A DNA stretch of 43,505 nt from Bacillota bacterium (lineage in GTDB: Bacteria > Bacillota > Clostridia > Peptostreptococcales > Anaerovoracaceae), in the NCBI GenBank assembly GCA_017557505.1, contig JAFYYP010000015.1, positions 1-43,505 of the forward strand, given 5' to 3'. Position 1 is the first letter of the stretch, and each line of letters opens with the position of its first letter. This document shows positions 23,344 through 32,158 of this stretch, one piece after another. Under the pieces are notes generated by a model, which was not told where the DNA came from, searched no databases, and saw nothing but the letters and a program-made list of their open reading frames with translations. The position numbers and the translations under genes are program-made.

Positions 23344-24240
23344 ATGGAGATCCGCAATCTGAAGACTTTTCTGAAAGTCGCGACCCTGAAAAACTTCACG
23401 TCCGCAGCGAAGGAGCTCGGTTATTCCCAGGCGAACGTCAGCGCGCAGATCAAGCAGCTGGAGCAGGAACTGGACGCGCCGCTGTTCAACCGTATCGGCC
23501 GCAAGGTGACCCTGACGCAATACGCCGAAGAACTGCTTCCCTATGCGCTGAATATCGTCTCCACGGCTGTGGAGATGGAGAATCTGCTGCACACGGACGA
23601 ATCGCTGGGAGGAACGGTACGCGTCGGCATGGTCGAATCGCTGTTCCACGCGGTCGGCGAAGACCTGATCCGCGAGTATCACAGGCAGTTTCCGCGGGTC
23701 ACGATGGACATCGTCGTGGACGGCACGTCGGTTCTGAAGGAACGGCTGCGCCAGGACACGCTGGATCTCGCGCTCCTGATCGACGACCCCCTGAACGCGG
23801 ACGAATGGCAGATCTTCTGCTCCGCGCGGGCGAAGGTCGTCGCAGTGGTCAACCCGTCCCATCCGTTCGCGCAGCGCAAAAAAATAAAGCCGGAGGATAT
23901 CTCCGGCCGCGAGCTGGTGATGATGGAGGATACGGCCCCCTACAGCATCGGTTTTATGAATTCCATGGCGAAGAAGCATCTGGATACGAAGCCCTTCCTG
24001 ACCATGCAGAGCGCGGATACTGCGGCAAGCATGGCGGAAAAAGACGAACTGATCGCGGTCATCCCGTACTATACCGCGGCGCAGGCCATCCGCGAGGGCA
24101 GGCTGTGCGCGCTGGACATTGCGGGTTTCGATCTGACGCAGGATCTGCAGGCCGTGCTGCACCGGGACAAAGTCCCCGTACCGCAGCTGCGCGGTTTCGC
24201 CGGCATCTTCCGCGAAATGGTCGAAACGCTCGAGCGTTAG
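23344..24240 (+). CDS. LysR-family transcriptional regulator
   Basis: 298 residues. An N-terminal winged helix-turn-helix (residues 1-60: MEIRNLKTFLKVATLKNFT, AAKELGYSQANVSAQIKQLE) is followed by a periplasmic-binding-like effector domain (about 90-295, GGTVRVGMVESL onward). It should bind DNA as a tetramer and respond to a small molecule; effector and targets are unknown. ATG 23344 with GGAGG at 23331-23335 is chosen over an upstream in-frame start. It diverges from the coiled-coil/RT locus, which is the usual position of a LysR target, so it might control that locus (inference). Its stop interleaves with the convergent RdgB stop. Confidence 0.93.
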   Translation: MEIRNLKTFLKVATLKNFTSAAKELGYSQANVSAQIKQLEQELDAPLFNRIGRKVTLTQYAEELLPYALNIVSTAVEMENLLHTDESLGGTVRVGMVESLFHAVGEDLIREYHRQFPRVTMDIVVDGTSVLKERLRQDTLDLALLIDDPLNADEWQIFCSARAKVVAVVNPSHPFAQRKKIKPEDISGRELVMMEDTAPYSIGFMNSMAKKHLDTKPFLTMQSADTAASMAEKDELIAVIPYYTAAQAIREGRLCALDIAGFDLTQDLQAVLHRDKVPVPQLRGFAGIFREMVETLER

Positions 24241-24836
24241 ATCTCCTCATCCAATAGTTTTTCCAACCGGGCCAGGGCTCTCGCTCTGTGCCCGATCTCG
24301 TTTTTGACTTCTACGCCCAGTTCGGCAAAGCTCTGCTCGTGCCCTTCCGGCATAAAGACCTTATCGTAGCCGAAGCCGCCTTCGCCGCGCTCTTCGAACG
24401 CGATGTGACCCGGACAGATTCCCTCAGCCACAAGCGTCTTGCCGTTCGGCCAGCACAGCGTGATGCAGCACGTGAAATGCGCCGTGCGCTCTTCTTCGGG
24501 CACGTCTTTCAGATCTTCGAGCAGCTTTTTCCGGTTGGCTGCGTCGTTTCCGTGTTCGCCGCTGTAACGGGCGGAATGGATGCCCGGCGCACCGTCGAGG
24601 AAATCGACGCAAAGGCCCGAATCGTCCGCGATGCATGGTTTGCCCGTCAGGACTGCCACCGTATGGGCCTTCTTATACGAATTCTCGGCAAACGTTTCGC
24701 CGTCTTCCACGACTTCGAGGTCGCCAAGGCCCGCTTCGGCCATGGAGATCAGCTGCTGTCCGTATTTCTCCGTGATCTGTCTGAGTTCCTTCAGCTTGCC
24801 CTTGTTCTGGGTCGCTGCGATCATAATATTATCCAC
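24237..24836 (-). CDS. rdgB: Non-canonical purine NTP pyrophosphatase (RdgB/HAM1)
   Basis: House-cleaning enzyme that hydrolyses dITP, ITP and XTP to monophosphates. The 199-residue protein has ATQNKGKLKEL at the N-terminus, the metal-binding ADDSGLCVDFLDGAPGIHSA segment, GGFGYDKVFMPEG and the C-terminal KNEIGHRARAL. The start is taken as GTG 24836 because GGAGAG lies about 8 bases upstream; ATG 24824 is possible. It shares the AT-rich intergenic region with the divergent carboxypeptidase gene. The 3' end overlaps the LysR gene by four bases (TTAG). Confidence 0.95.
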   Translation of the reverse strand: MDNIMIAATQNKGKLKELRQITEKYGQQLISMAEAGLGDLEVVEDGETFAENSYKKAHTVAVLTGKPCIADDSGLCVDFLDGAPGIHSARYSGEHGNDAANRKKLLEDLKDVPEEERTAHFTCCITLCWPNGKTLVAEGICPGHIAFEERGEGGFGYDKVFMPEGHEQSFAELGVEVKNEIGHRARALARLEKLLDEEI

Positions 24837-24863
24837 GTTGTTCTCTCCGTAATCTGTGTAATG

Positions 24864-24872
24864 TGCTATAAT
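24864..24872 (+). promoter_or_regulatory. Extended -10 promoter of the carboxypeptidase-uvrC unit
   Basis: TGcTATAAT, perfect hexamer with TG extension, 47 bases upstream of the start at 24920. The -35 region is weak. Confidence 0.65.
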
Positions 24873-24919
24873 AAATTATTATGTTGTTATTACTATAAAC
24901 GAGGGGCGGGAAAACTGCA

Positions 24920-26341
24920 ATGAGAACGAGAAAGAGATTGTTGATCCTACTGCTGGCTGCCGCGGTCATGCTGGGGGGCATGCCGCTGCGCGCGTACGCG
25001 CTGACGTCCGTGCCGAAACTGGAGGGGTCAGCGGCCATCCTGATCGACATGACCACGGGGGAAGTCCTGTATGAGAACAACGCAGACGCAAAGCATTATC
25101 CGGCCAGCACGACGAAAATGATGACGGGCCTTCTGGCTCTGGAAAATCTGAACCTCGAAAGCGATATCACGATCGACGCCGAGGCGGCTTCCACGCCCGG
25201 CAGCGGTATCAAACTGAAGGAAGGGGAGATCATCAACACGGACGTGCTGCTGCACGCCATGCTCATCCCCAGCTCCAACGACTGCGCCGTGGCCATCGCG
25301 AAAGCGGTCGCCGGCAGCGTGGACAGCTTCGCGGTCCTCATGAACGCCAGAGCGCGCGAACTGGGCTGCAAGGGAACGAATTTCGTCAATCCGAACGGCC
25401 TGCACGAGGACGATCACTATACGACGGCCCGCGACCTGTCCATCATCGCCATGGAATGCATGAAAAACGAGCATTTCCGCGAGATCGTGGGCAACGCGGA
25501 ATACACGGTGCCGGAGACGAACCGCAGCGAAGCGAGGGAACTCGTCTCTTCGAACCTGTTGCTGTGGGACGAGCAGGAACGCCACAAGATCTACGTCGGC
25601 AACGATTTGCGCTACCCGAAATACGAAGGAACGTTCGGCATCAAGACCGGCTATACGCCCCAGGCGGGCGGCTGTCTCGTCGCAGCCTGCGAACGCAACG
25701 GAACGAAGCTCCTGAGCGTCGTCATGGAATGTACGGACATGGGCCGCTTTGCGGATACCATCAAGCTCTTCAACTGGGGCTTCGAAAACTATAAGACCTA
25801 TACCGTCCTGCACGGCGGCTACAGTTTCGGCGACATCAAGGTGCGCCACGGCGAAGTCAACAAGGTCGAGGCTGTGCTTCTGACTGACGTCGCCTACACG
25901 CTGCCCGAGGACGAGACCGCGGATGTCATGAGTGCGCAGGCCGTGCTGGAAGAAAAACTGACGGCGCCCATCAAGAAGGGCGACGTGATCGGCCGGGTGA
26001 CCCTGTACAAGGGCGACGAATCGGTCGGCACCTACGACGTCGTCGCAGCGAAGAGCGTGCCGGAAGGCGGCATTCTGTCTTATTTCGGCATCGAGGATTC
26101 GACCGCGAAGGTCATCTGGACCATTGCGGGGATTCTCCTCGGCATCGCGTTCGTGGCGATGGTGATCTATATCCTGGTCATGCGGCGCAAGACGAAGATC
26201 CAGAAGGCCCGCAAAGCCAGGAAAATGAAGGAAAAGGAAAGAGAAGCGAAAGACGGGTCCGCGCGCAGGGCGGAGTGGGAGCACAACTATGAGGAAAGCA
26301 AACGCTCCGTCACCGAAGACGGATCCGGTGAGGACTATTAG
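24920..26341 (+). CDS. D-alanyl-D-alanine carboxypeptidase (S11, DacF/PBP5-like)
   Basis: Trims the terminal D-Ala from peptidoglycan pentapeptides outside the membrane. 473 residues: signal peptide (1-27, hydrophobic core LLILLLAAAVML, cleavage near AYA), catalytic S63-T-T-K66, S118-S-N120 and K242-T-G244, then the C-terminal beta domain (about 285-380). A membrane helix near residues 396-420 is followed by a highly basic, then acidic, cytoplasmic tail. The transmembrane anchor replaces the amphipathic helix of E. coli PBP5. The stop overlaps the GTG start of uvrC by one base (TAGTG), an unusual pairing of a wall enzyme with DNA repair. Confidence 0.93.
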   Translation: MRTRKRLLILLLAAAVMLGGMPLRAYALTSVPKLEGSAAILIDMTTGEVLYENNADAKHYPASTTKMMTGLLALENLNLESDITIDAEAASTPGSGIKLKEGEIINTDVLLHAMLIPSSNDCAVAIAKAVAGSVDSFAVLMNARARELGCKGTNFVNPNGLHEDDHYTTARDLSIIAMECMKNEHFREIVGNAEYTVPETNRSEARELVSSNLLLWDEQERHKIYVGNDLRYPKYEGTFGIKTGYTPQAGGCLVAACERNGTKLLSVVMECTDMGRFADTIKLFNWGFENYKTYTVLHGGYSFGDIKVRHGEVNKVEAVLLTDVAYTLPEDETADVMSAQAVLEEKLTAPIKKGDVIGRVTLYKGDESVGTYDVVAAKSVPEGGILSYFGIEDSTAKVIWTIAGILLGIAFVAMVIYILVMRRKTKIQKARKARKMKEKEREAKDGSARRAEWEHNYEESKRSVTEDGSGEDY

Positions 26342-28179
26342 TGTTTGATATCCAGGCGGAACTGAAGAAATTGCCCGATTGCCCCGGATGCTATTTGCAT
26401 AAGGACGCTTTCGGGCAAATTATCTATGTGGGAAAGGCTGTATCGCTGAAAAACCGGGTACGGCAATATTTCCAGTCGCCGAAAAACCAGCCGCCGAAGG
26501 TGCGGCGCATGGTGAAGGATATCGCCGAATTCGAGTACATCACGTGCGGCAGCGAGATGGAGGCGCTCATCCTCGAGTGCAACCTGATCAAGAAGCACAA
26601 GCCGAAGTATAACATCCTGCTGCGCGACGACAAGACGTATCCGTACATCAAGGTGACTTTGACGGAGGAATATCCGCGCATCCTGAAGACCCGCCGCATC
26701 GTGAACGACGGTTCCAAGTACTTCGGGCCGTACGCGGATGCCGGCGCGGTCAACGTCATCATCGATCTGCTGAATTCTGCCTATGCCCTGAAGCGCTGCA
26801 ACGCGCAGGAGTTCGGCAAGGACTTCTCTCCCTGCCTGAACTACCACATCCATCAGTGCCGGGGCGTGTGCCGCGGCGACGTTTCGAAGGAAGAGTACGC
26901 CAAGGCAGTCGAGAAAGCCGTGGACTTCCTGCAGGGCAGAGACCGCGACTTGCTTCGCATCTTCAAGGAGAAAATGAAGGACGCGTCCGAAGCCATGGAA
27001 TTCGAGCAGGCAGCGACGTACCGCGACAATATCGAGGCCATCAAGGCCATCACGGAAAAGCAGCGCGTCGTGCTGCAGCATCCCGAAGATCTGGATATCG
27101 TACTGCTGTCCGCAGGCTTGTCCGGCGCGCATGCCGTGCTGTTCACGGTGCGCGAGGGCAAATTGTCCGGCCGCGAGAGTTTCTTCCTCGGCGACATCCA
27201 CGAAGAAAAGCGCGAGGCGGTCGTCGCAGAGTTCATCAAACAGTACTATTTCGCTAACGTCATGATCCCCAAGGAGATCCTCGTGACGAAGCTGCCGGAC
27301 GACGCGGATCTGCTGTCGCAATGGCTGTCGGATCAGCGCGGTTCGAAAGTGACGCTCCTGGCGCCGGCCCGCGGCGAAAAACGCGCGCTATTGGAGCTGG
27401 TGCGCAAGGACGTCGACGAGATGGTCAAGGACCTGGACGAGCGCGCGAAGCGGCAGATGGAAAAGGAAGCTGCTGTGAAATCAGGCCTGGCGGACGTGTT
27501 CGGAGAGGAACTGGCTGAGAACATCCACCGCGTGGAGGCTTATGATATCTCGAACATCAACGGCGTGGATTCCGTGGGCGGCATGGTCGTCTTCGTGGAC
27601 GGCAGACCGTTCAAGAAGGCCTACCGGCGCTTTAAGATCAAGACCGTAGAGGGCGCAGACGACACTGCGAGCCTGCAGGAGGTGCTGTTCCGCAGATTCC
27701 GGGAAGCACTCGACGGAAATCCGGGTTTTGTCGACTTGCCGGATCTCATCCTCATGGACGGAGGACTCGGGCAGGTGCACGCGGCGCAGGCTGTTCTGAC
27801 CGCGCTGAAGCTCAGCATTCCCGTGGCCGGCATGGCCAAAGACGACAAGCACCGCACGAGAGCCTTGATCTATCAGGAGCAGGAGACGCCTCTGAAGGGT
27901 CACGCCCAGCTGTTCGCCTACGTCGGCGCCGTCCAGGAAGAAGTGCACCGCTTCGCGATCGAATACCACCGCAAGCTGCGCGGTAAGGAGCTGACCCGAT
28001 CGGTGCTCGACGGCATCCCCGGCATCGGCGAAAAGCGCAAACTGGCGCTGCTGTCCGAGCTGGGTTCCGTGGACGCGATCAAGGCCGCGACGGTCTATCA
28101 GCTGGCCGAAGTGCCCGGCATGAATCTGCGCGCAGCGGAGAGCGTGCACAAATACTTTGCAGATAAGTCAGATTCGTGA
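26341..28179 (+). CDS. uvrC: Excinuclease ABC subunit C
   Basis: Nuclease that makes both incisions in nucleotide-excision repair. 612 residues: N-terminal GIY-YIG domain (about 10-95, GCYLHKDAFGQIIYVGKAVS), a Cys-containing segment (CLNYHIHQCRGVC), a UVR domain binding UvrB (about 205-235, EQAATYRDNIEAI), the RNase H-like 5' nuclease (about 390-530, YDISNINGVDSVGGMVV and LILMDGGLGQVHAA), and C-terminal helix-hairpin-helix pair (IPGIGEKRKLALL, VPGMNLRAAESV). The GTG start overlaps the preceding stop; no ATG gives a complete GIY-YIG domain. Confidence 0.96.
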   Translation: MFDIQAELKKLPDCPGCYLHKDAFGQIIYVGKAVSLKNRVRQYFQSPKNQPPKVRRMVKDIAEFEYITCGSEMEALILECNLIKKHKPKYNILLRDDKTYPYIKVTLTEEYPRILKTRRIVNDGSKYFGPYADAGAVNVIIDLLNSAYALKRCNAQEFGKDFSPCLNYHIHQCRGVCRGDVSKEEYAKAVEKAVDFLQGRDRDLLRIFKEKMKDASEAMEFEQAATYRDNIEAIKAITEKQRVVLQHPEDLDIVLLSAGLSGAHAVLFTVREGKLSGRESFFLGDIHEEKREAVVAEFIKQYYFANVMIPKEILVTKLPDDADLLSQWLSDQRGSKVTLLAPARGEKRALLELVRKDVDEMVKDLDERAKRQMEKEAAVKSGLADVFGEELAENIHRVEAYDISNINGVDSVGGMVVFVDGRPFKKAYRRFKIKTVEGADDTASLQEVLFRRFREALDGNPGFVDLPDLILMDGGLGQVHAAQAVLTALKLSIPVAGMAKDDKHRTRALIYQEQETPLKGHAQLFAYVGAVQEEVHRFAIEYHRKLRGKELTRSVLDGIPGIGEKRKLALLSELGSVDAIKAATVYQLAEVPGMNLRAAESVHKYFADKSDS

Positions 28180-28188
28180 TAAAATACC

Positions 28189-28205
28189 TTGAAATATATT
28201 TTCAA
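28189..28205. promoter_or_regulatory. Inverted repeat upstream of the DUF1292 gene
   Basis: TTGAAA-5 bp-TTTCAA is a perfect inverted repeat. A possible extended -10 TGaTAAAAT ends 4 bases upstream at 28185. It could be an operator; no regulator is identified. Confidence 0.35.
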
Positions 28206-28248
28206 ACTTGTCTACTAAATAATCTTTACAATAACGGAGGAAAACACA

Positions 28249-28533
28249 ATGTCAGACGAAACCAAGCGCATCGAAGACGAAGAAATGGATATCATTACCC
28301 TTGAATTCGACGACGGTACGGAAGTAGAAGCGGAGATCATGGGCATTTTCGACGTGCCTGGCCTCGAAGGCAAGGAATACATCGCGCTGATCCCCGACGA
28401 CGACACCGATGACGTCTACATCTACGGATACAGGGAGATCTCCGAAGAAGAATTCGAACTGATCGACATCGAAGACGACGCCGAATTCGAAAAGGTCGTC
28501 GAGGAATTCGACAAGATCACCGCGGAAGAGTAA
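28249..28533 (+). CDS. DUF1292 family protein (YrzB-like)
   Basis: 94 residues, extremely acidic (runs of Asp/Glu throughout). The sequence DIITLEFDDGTEVEAEIMGIF followed by KEYIALIPDD and DVYIYGYRE matches the small DUF1292 family widespread in Firmicutes, whose function is unknown. CGGAGG about 9 bases upstream supports ATG 28249. A strong terminator follows. Confidence 0.9.
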   Translation: MSDETKRIEDEEMDIITLEFDDGTEVEAEIMGIFDVPGLEGKEYIALIPDDDTDDVYIYGYREISEEEFELIDIEDDAEFEKVVEEFDKITAEE

Positions 28534-28550
28534 AATCCCAGTACTTGCAG

Positions 28551-28577
28551 CCGGGCAGAGCGATCTGCCCGGTTTTT
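28551..28577 (+). terminator. Intrinsic terminator after the DUF1292 gene
   Basis: A perfect 9-bp stem (28551-28559 with 28564-28572) capped by a GCGA (GNRA) loop, then five T. The next start codon is only 21 bases further. Confidence 0.93.
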
Positions 28578-28597
28578 CTACTGAAAGGAGAAAAATC

Positions 28598-29218
28598 ATG
28601 TTAGACGCAAAAGGATTCGATTCCTGGGCCTATGAATACGACGAAGACGTCCGCAAGACCGACGAAAGAGGGGACTATCCGTTCGCGGGCTACGCGAAGG
28701 TGCTGAACCGTATCGAAGAGACCGTGCTGGCAAACGGCGCGTGCGACGTGTTCGACGCAGGCTTCGGTACGGCTGTGCTCACAAAGAGACTGTATGACGG
28801 CGGCTGCCGCATCTGGGGGCAGGACTATTCGAAGACCATGATCCAGATCGCGCAGGAGAAGATGCCGGGTGCCAAACTGTACGGGGGCGACCTGTCAGTG
28901 AGCCTGGCTTCGCCCATCCTGGCGCAGAAATACGACTTTGCGATCGCGACGTATGCGCTGCACCACTTTACGCTGGAACAGAAGTGCGTGCTGATCCGCA
29001 GACTTCTGCTGTGCTTAAAGCCCGGCGGTACCGTTCTGCTCGGCGATATCGCATTTGCGGACGCGGCGGACGAAGCGGCTTGCAGAGCGCGTTTCGCGGA
29101 CAAATGGGACGACGATGAGATCTACATGCATTACGATGAAATGAAGCAGTTCTTCCCGTCCATGACCTATGAGAAGATCTCGCACTGCTGCGGTCTGTTC
29201 ACGCTGAAAAATATTTAA
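28598..29218 (+). CDS. Class I SAM-dependent methyltransferase
   Basis: 206 residues with a Rossmann-type methyltransferase fold. Motif I is DVFDAGFGTAVLTKRL, motif II region has IWGQDYSKTMIQIA, and the DFAIATYALHHF and LKPGGTVLLGDI segments are typical of the Methyltransf_11/25 group. Its substrate is unknown. AAAGGAG 9 bases upstream supports ATG 28598. It follows a strong terminator, so it depends on readthrough or a promoter overlapping it. Confidence 0.85.
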   Translation: MLDAKGFDSWAYEYDEDVRKTDERGDYPFAGYAKVLNRIEETVLANGACDVFDAGFGTAVLTKRLYDGGCRIWGQDYSKTMIQIAQEKMPGAKLYGGDLSVSLASPILAQKYDFAIATYALHHFTLEQKCVLIRRLLLCLKPGGTVLLGDIAFADAADEAACRARFADKWDDDEIYMHYDEMKQFFPSMTYEKISHCCGLFTLKNI

Positions 29219-29289
29219 AAATACTTCTTTACTTTAGCACAGTAGAGTGATAGTATGATGAAGTAATTTCCGTTTCAAGGAGGTTTGCT

Positions 29290-30876
29290 TTGGATTCCAT
29301 TGCGGCAACGCTCAGCAGCGAAGAAAAGATCGTGTTCGAACTGCGGTCCCTGTACCGCAAGTTCGGCTATGAAAAATACAAGATGAGCAAGTTCGAGGAG
29401 TACGACCTGTATGCGAACAACAAGGACTTTCTCGTCTCAGACCACATCATCACGTTTACCGACACCAACGGCAAACTCATGGCGCTCAAACCGGACGTCA
29501 CGCTGTCCATCGTCCGCAGCAGCCGCGACAGCGACGGACTGCGCAAGGTGTATTACAACGAGAACGTGTACCGCGTATCGCCGCGCAGCAAGGGGTTCCA
29601 GGAGATCATGCAGACCGGCCTGGAATGCATCGGTCCCATCGACGACGCCTGCGTGCTGGAGGCGGTCACGCTGGCGAGAAAGAGCCTGCAGCTCATCTCG
29701 GACGATTTCGTCCTTACCATCTCCGACCTGGATCTGCTCGCGGCAGCGCTGGACGCGCTGCAGGTGACTCCGGAGAAGAGGGCGTCCGTCCTGTCGTGCA
29801 TCGCCGGCAAGAACCCGCACGAACTGAGGCGGGTCTGCGAGGAGAGCGGCGTGGATCCGCAGGCGGTTGCGTTCCTGGAGGAACTGACCGGGATCTGCGG
29901 GCCGCCTGCGAAGGCGCTGGCCCAGCTGAAGGAACTCGGCTTCAACGACGCGTCCCTCGAACCGCTGAAGAAACTGACGGAAGACATGGAAGCAGCGGGA
30001 GAAGGCGGGGGACTGCGCATCGACCTGTCGCTCACCGGCGACATGAACTACTACAACAGCATCATCTTCCAGGGCTACGTGAACAAGATCCCAACGGCCA
30101 TCCTGTCCGGCGGGCGCTACGACAGGCTGATGCGGCGCATGGGCAAACACGCCAACGCCATTGGCTTTGCGGTCTACATGGACATGCTGGAGCGGTATTA
30201 CGCTTCGCAGGAGAACAGCAGTGATGTCCCGGCAGCCGGCAAGCCCATGATCAACGTCGCTCTGCCGAAAGGACGTATGGGCGAGAAGGTCTACAGGTTC
30301 TTCGCGAAGGCCGGTCTGGAATGCCCGGACATCCTGGAGGACAACCGCAGGCTGATCTTCACGAATGAAGAAGCCGGTGTAAGGTATTTCTGGGTCAAGC
30401 CTTCGGACGTCGCGGTCTACGTGGAGCGCGGCGCCGCGGATATCGGCGTGTGCGGCAAGGACATTCTGCTGGAGTACGAGCCCGACGTGTACGAGCTGCT
30501 CGACCTGAAGACCGGCATCTGCCACATGTCTGTGGCGGGACCCGCTGATTTCAAAGACGATCCCCGCAGAACGCTGCGCGTCGCGACGAAATTCAGCAAT
30601 ATCGCGCAGGACTATTACGCCAAACTCGGCCGCGACATCGACATCATCCATCTGAACGGATCCATCGAACTGGCGCCCCTGCTGGAACTGTCGGACGTCA
30701 TCGTCGACCTCGTGGAGACCGGCACGACGCTGCGCGAGAACGGTCTGAAGGAGATCGAGACCATCCTGCCGGTCAGCTCGAGACTGATCGCCAACAAAGC
30801 GAGTTATGAATTCAAGTATCAGGCCATCGACCGCATCTGCGAAGCGCTGGCCGCACAGGTAGAAGACCATGATTAA
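29290..30876 (+). CDS. HisZ-HisG fusion: ATP phosphoribosyltransferase regulatory plus catalytic parts
   Basis: First step of histidine synthesis (ATP + PRPP to phosphoribosyl-ATP). Residues about 1-312 are HisZ, a class II synthetase-like regulatory subunit (LRSLYRKFGYEKYKMSKFEE, LKPDVTLSIVRSS, LSGGRYDRLMRRMGK). After a short linker (SSDVPAAGK), residues about 318-528 are a short-form HisG (INVALPKGRMGEKVYRFF, GVCGKDILLEY, and the PRPP loop DLVETGTTLRENGL). In B. subtilis and most species these are separate genes; here one uninterrupted frame encodes both. The start is TTG 29290, with a perfect AAGGAGG 6 bases upstream. It heads the his operon and overlaps hisD by 8 bases. Confidence 0.92.
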   Translation: MDSIAATLSSEEKIVFELRSLYRKFGYEKYKMSKFEEYDLYANNKDFLVSDHIITFTDTNGKLMALKPDVTLSIVRSSRDSDGLRKVYYNENVYRVSPRSKGFQEIMQTGLECIGPIDDACVLEAVTLARKSLQLISDDFVLTISDLDLLAAALDALQVTPEKRASVLSCIAGKNPHELRRVCEESGVDPQAVAFLEELTGICGPPAKALAQLKELGFNDASLEPLKKLTEDMEAAGEGGGLRIDLSLTGDMNYYNSIIFQGYVNKIPTAILSGGRYDRLMRRMGKHANAIGFAVYMDMLERYYASQENSSDVPAAGKPMINVALPKGRMGEKVYRFFAKAGLECPDILEDNRRLIFTNEEAGVRYFWVKPSDVAVYVERGAADIGVCGKDILLEYEPDVYELLDLKTGICHMSVAGPADFKDDPRRTLRVATKFSNIAQDYYAKLGRDIDIIHLNGSIELAPLLELSDVIVDLVETGTTLRENGLKEIETILPVSSRLIANKASYEFKYQAIDRICEALAAQVEDHD

Positions 30877-32155
30877 GATCATGAAGATCGGGGAAGTCGC
30901 CCCGGAAGAGATATTTGCAAGAGCGGAACCCAAGGTCGACGTCGAGAGCATCGTCGCAGGGATCATCGCGGACGTGAAGGCGAACGGAGACAAGGCGCTG
31001 TACGCCTATGCGAAAAAGTTCGACAAGGCAGACCTGAAGTCCCTGCGCGTGAGCGAGGAAGAACTGCAGGAAGCGTTCGAATCGGTGGAGCCCGAATTTC
31101 TTGACGTGCTGAAGGAGGCGGCGGAGAACATCCGCGCGTTCCACAGCAGACAGGTGAGGAGCAGCTTTCTTATCAACGATAAGCCCGGCATCGTCATGGG
31201 ACAGAAGATCATCCCGATGGACAGGGTCGGCATCTACGTGCCGGGCGGCACGGCGGCTTATCCGTCCACGGTGCTGATGGACTCCATCCCGGCGAAGATC
31301 GCGGGCTGCGGCGAAGTCGTCATGGTGACCCCTCCAGGTCCGGACGGCTGCGTGAACCCCGTCATCCTGGCCGCCGCAAAGCTGGCCGGTATAGACAAGA
31401 TCTTCAAAGTCGGAGGCGCGCAGGCTGTCGCAGCGCTGGCTTACGGTACAGAGAGCATCCCCAGAGTCGACAAGATCGTCGGCCCGGGCAACGCGTTCGT
31501 CGCGGAAGCCAAAAAGCAGGTGTTCGGCAAGGTCTCGATCGACATGATCGCGGGACCCTCCGAGATTCTCGTCGTCGCGGACGGCGCGTCGGATGCGGCC
31601 CACGTCGCTGCAGATCTGCTGTCGCAGGCCGAACACGACAAGCTCGCGAGCGCTGTGCTGGTCACGGATTCGGAAGAACTGGCGAAGGCTGTGCAGACCG
31701 AGATCGAAAAGCAGGCCGCAATGCTCGAAAGGGAAGAGATCGCAAGGGCTTCCATCGACAACAACGGAAAAATCATCGTCGCGAAAGACCTGAAGCAGGC
31801 CATCGACGTTGCAAACGAGATCGCGCCCGAGCATCTGGAGCTGTGCGTCGACAACCCGTTCGATTACCTGGATCAGATCCGGCATGCAGGATCCGTGTTC
31901 CTCGGCAGGAACTGCCCCGAGGCGCTGGGCGACTATCTGGGCGGTCCGAACCACACGCTGCCGACGAGCGGCGCGGCGAGATTCTCCAGCCCGCTGTCCG
32001 TCGACGATTTCATTAAGAAGACCCAGTACACGTATTACACGAAGGAAGCGTTCACAGCTGTCGCGGAAGACATCGCGCTGTTCGCCCGCAAGGAAGGGCT
32101 GACGGGTCACGCGAAGAGCGCGCTCATCCGCATCACCGAAGGCAAGGAAGAGTAG
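30869..32155 (+). CDS. hisD: Histidinol dehydrogenase
   Basis: Zinc enzyme oxidising histidinol to histidine with two NAD+, last step of the pathway. 428 residues with YVPGGTAAYPSTVLM, GPGNAFVAEAKKQVFG, GPSEILVVAD, SQAEHDKLASA and NHTLPTSGAARFSSPLS, the family signatures including zinc-ligand residues. ATG 30869 lies inside the end of the HisZG gene (8-base overlap). Confidence 0.96.
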   Translation: MIKIMKIGEVAPEEIFARAEPKVDVESIVAGIIADVKANGDKALYAYAKKFDKADLKSLRVSEEELQEAFESVEPEFLDVLKEAAENIRAFHSRQVRSSFLINDKPGIVMGQKIIPMDRVGIYVPGGTAAYPSTVLMDSIPAKIAGCGEVVMVTPPGPDGCVNPVILAAAKLAGIDKIFKVGGAQAVAALAYGTESIPRVDKIVGPGNAFVAEAKKQVFGKVSIDMIAGPSEILVVADGASDAAHVAADLLSQAEHDKLASAVLVTDSEELAKAVQTEIEKQAAMLEREEIARASIDNNGKIIVAKDLKQAIDVANEIAPEHLELCVDNPFDYLDQIRHAGSVFLGRNCPEALGDYLGGPNHTLPTSGAARFSSPLSVDDFIKKTQYTYYTKEAFTAVAEDIALFARKEGLTGHAKSALIRITEGKEE

Positions 32156-32158
32156 ACC

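Noticed and set aside
29219-29289. Histidine T-box or attenuator before the his operon
   Set aside because: The gap is 71 bases with no leader hairpins, His codon run or terminator.
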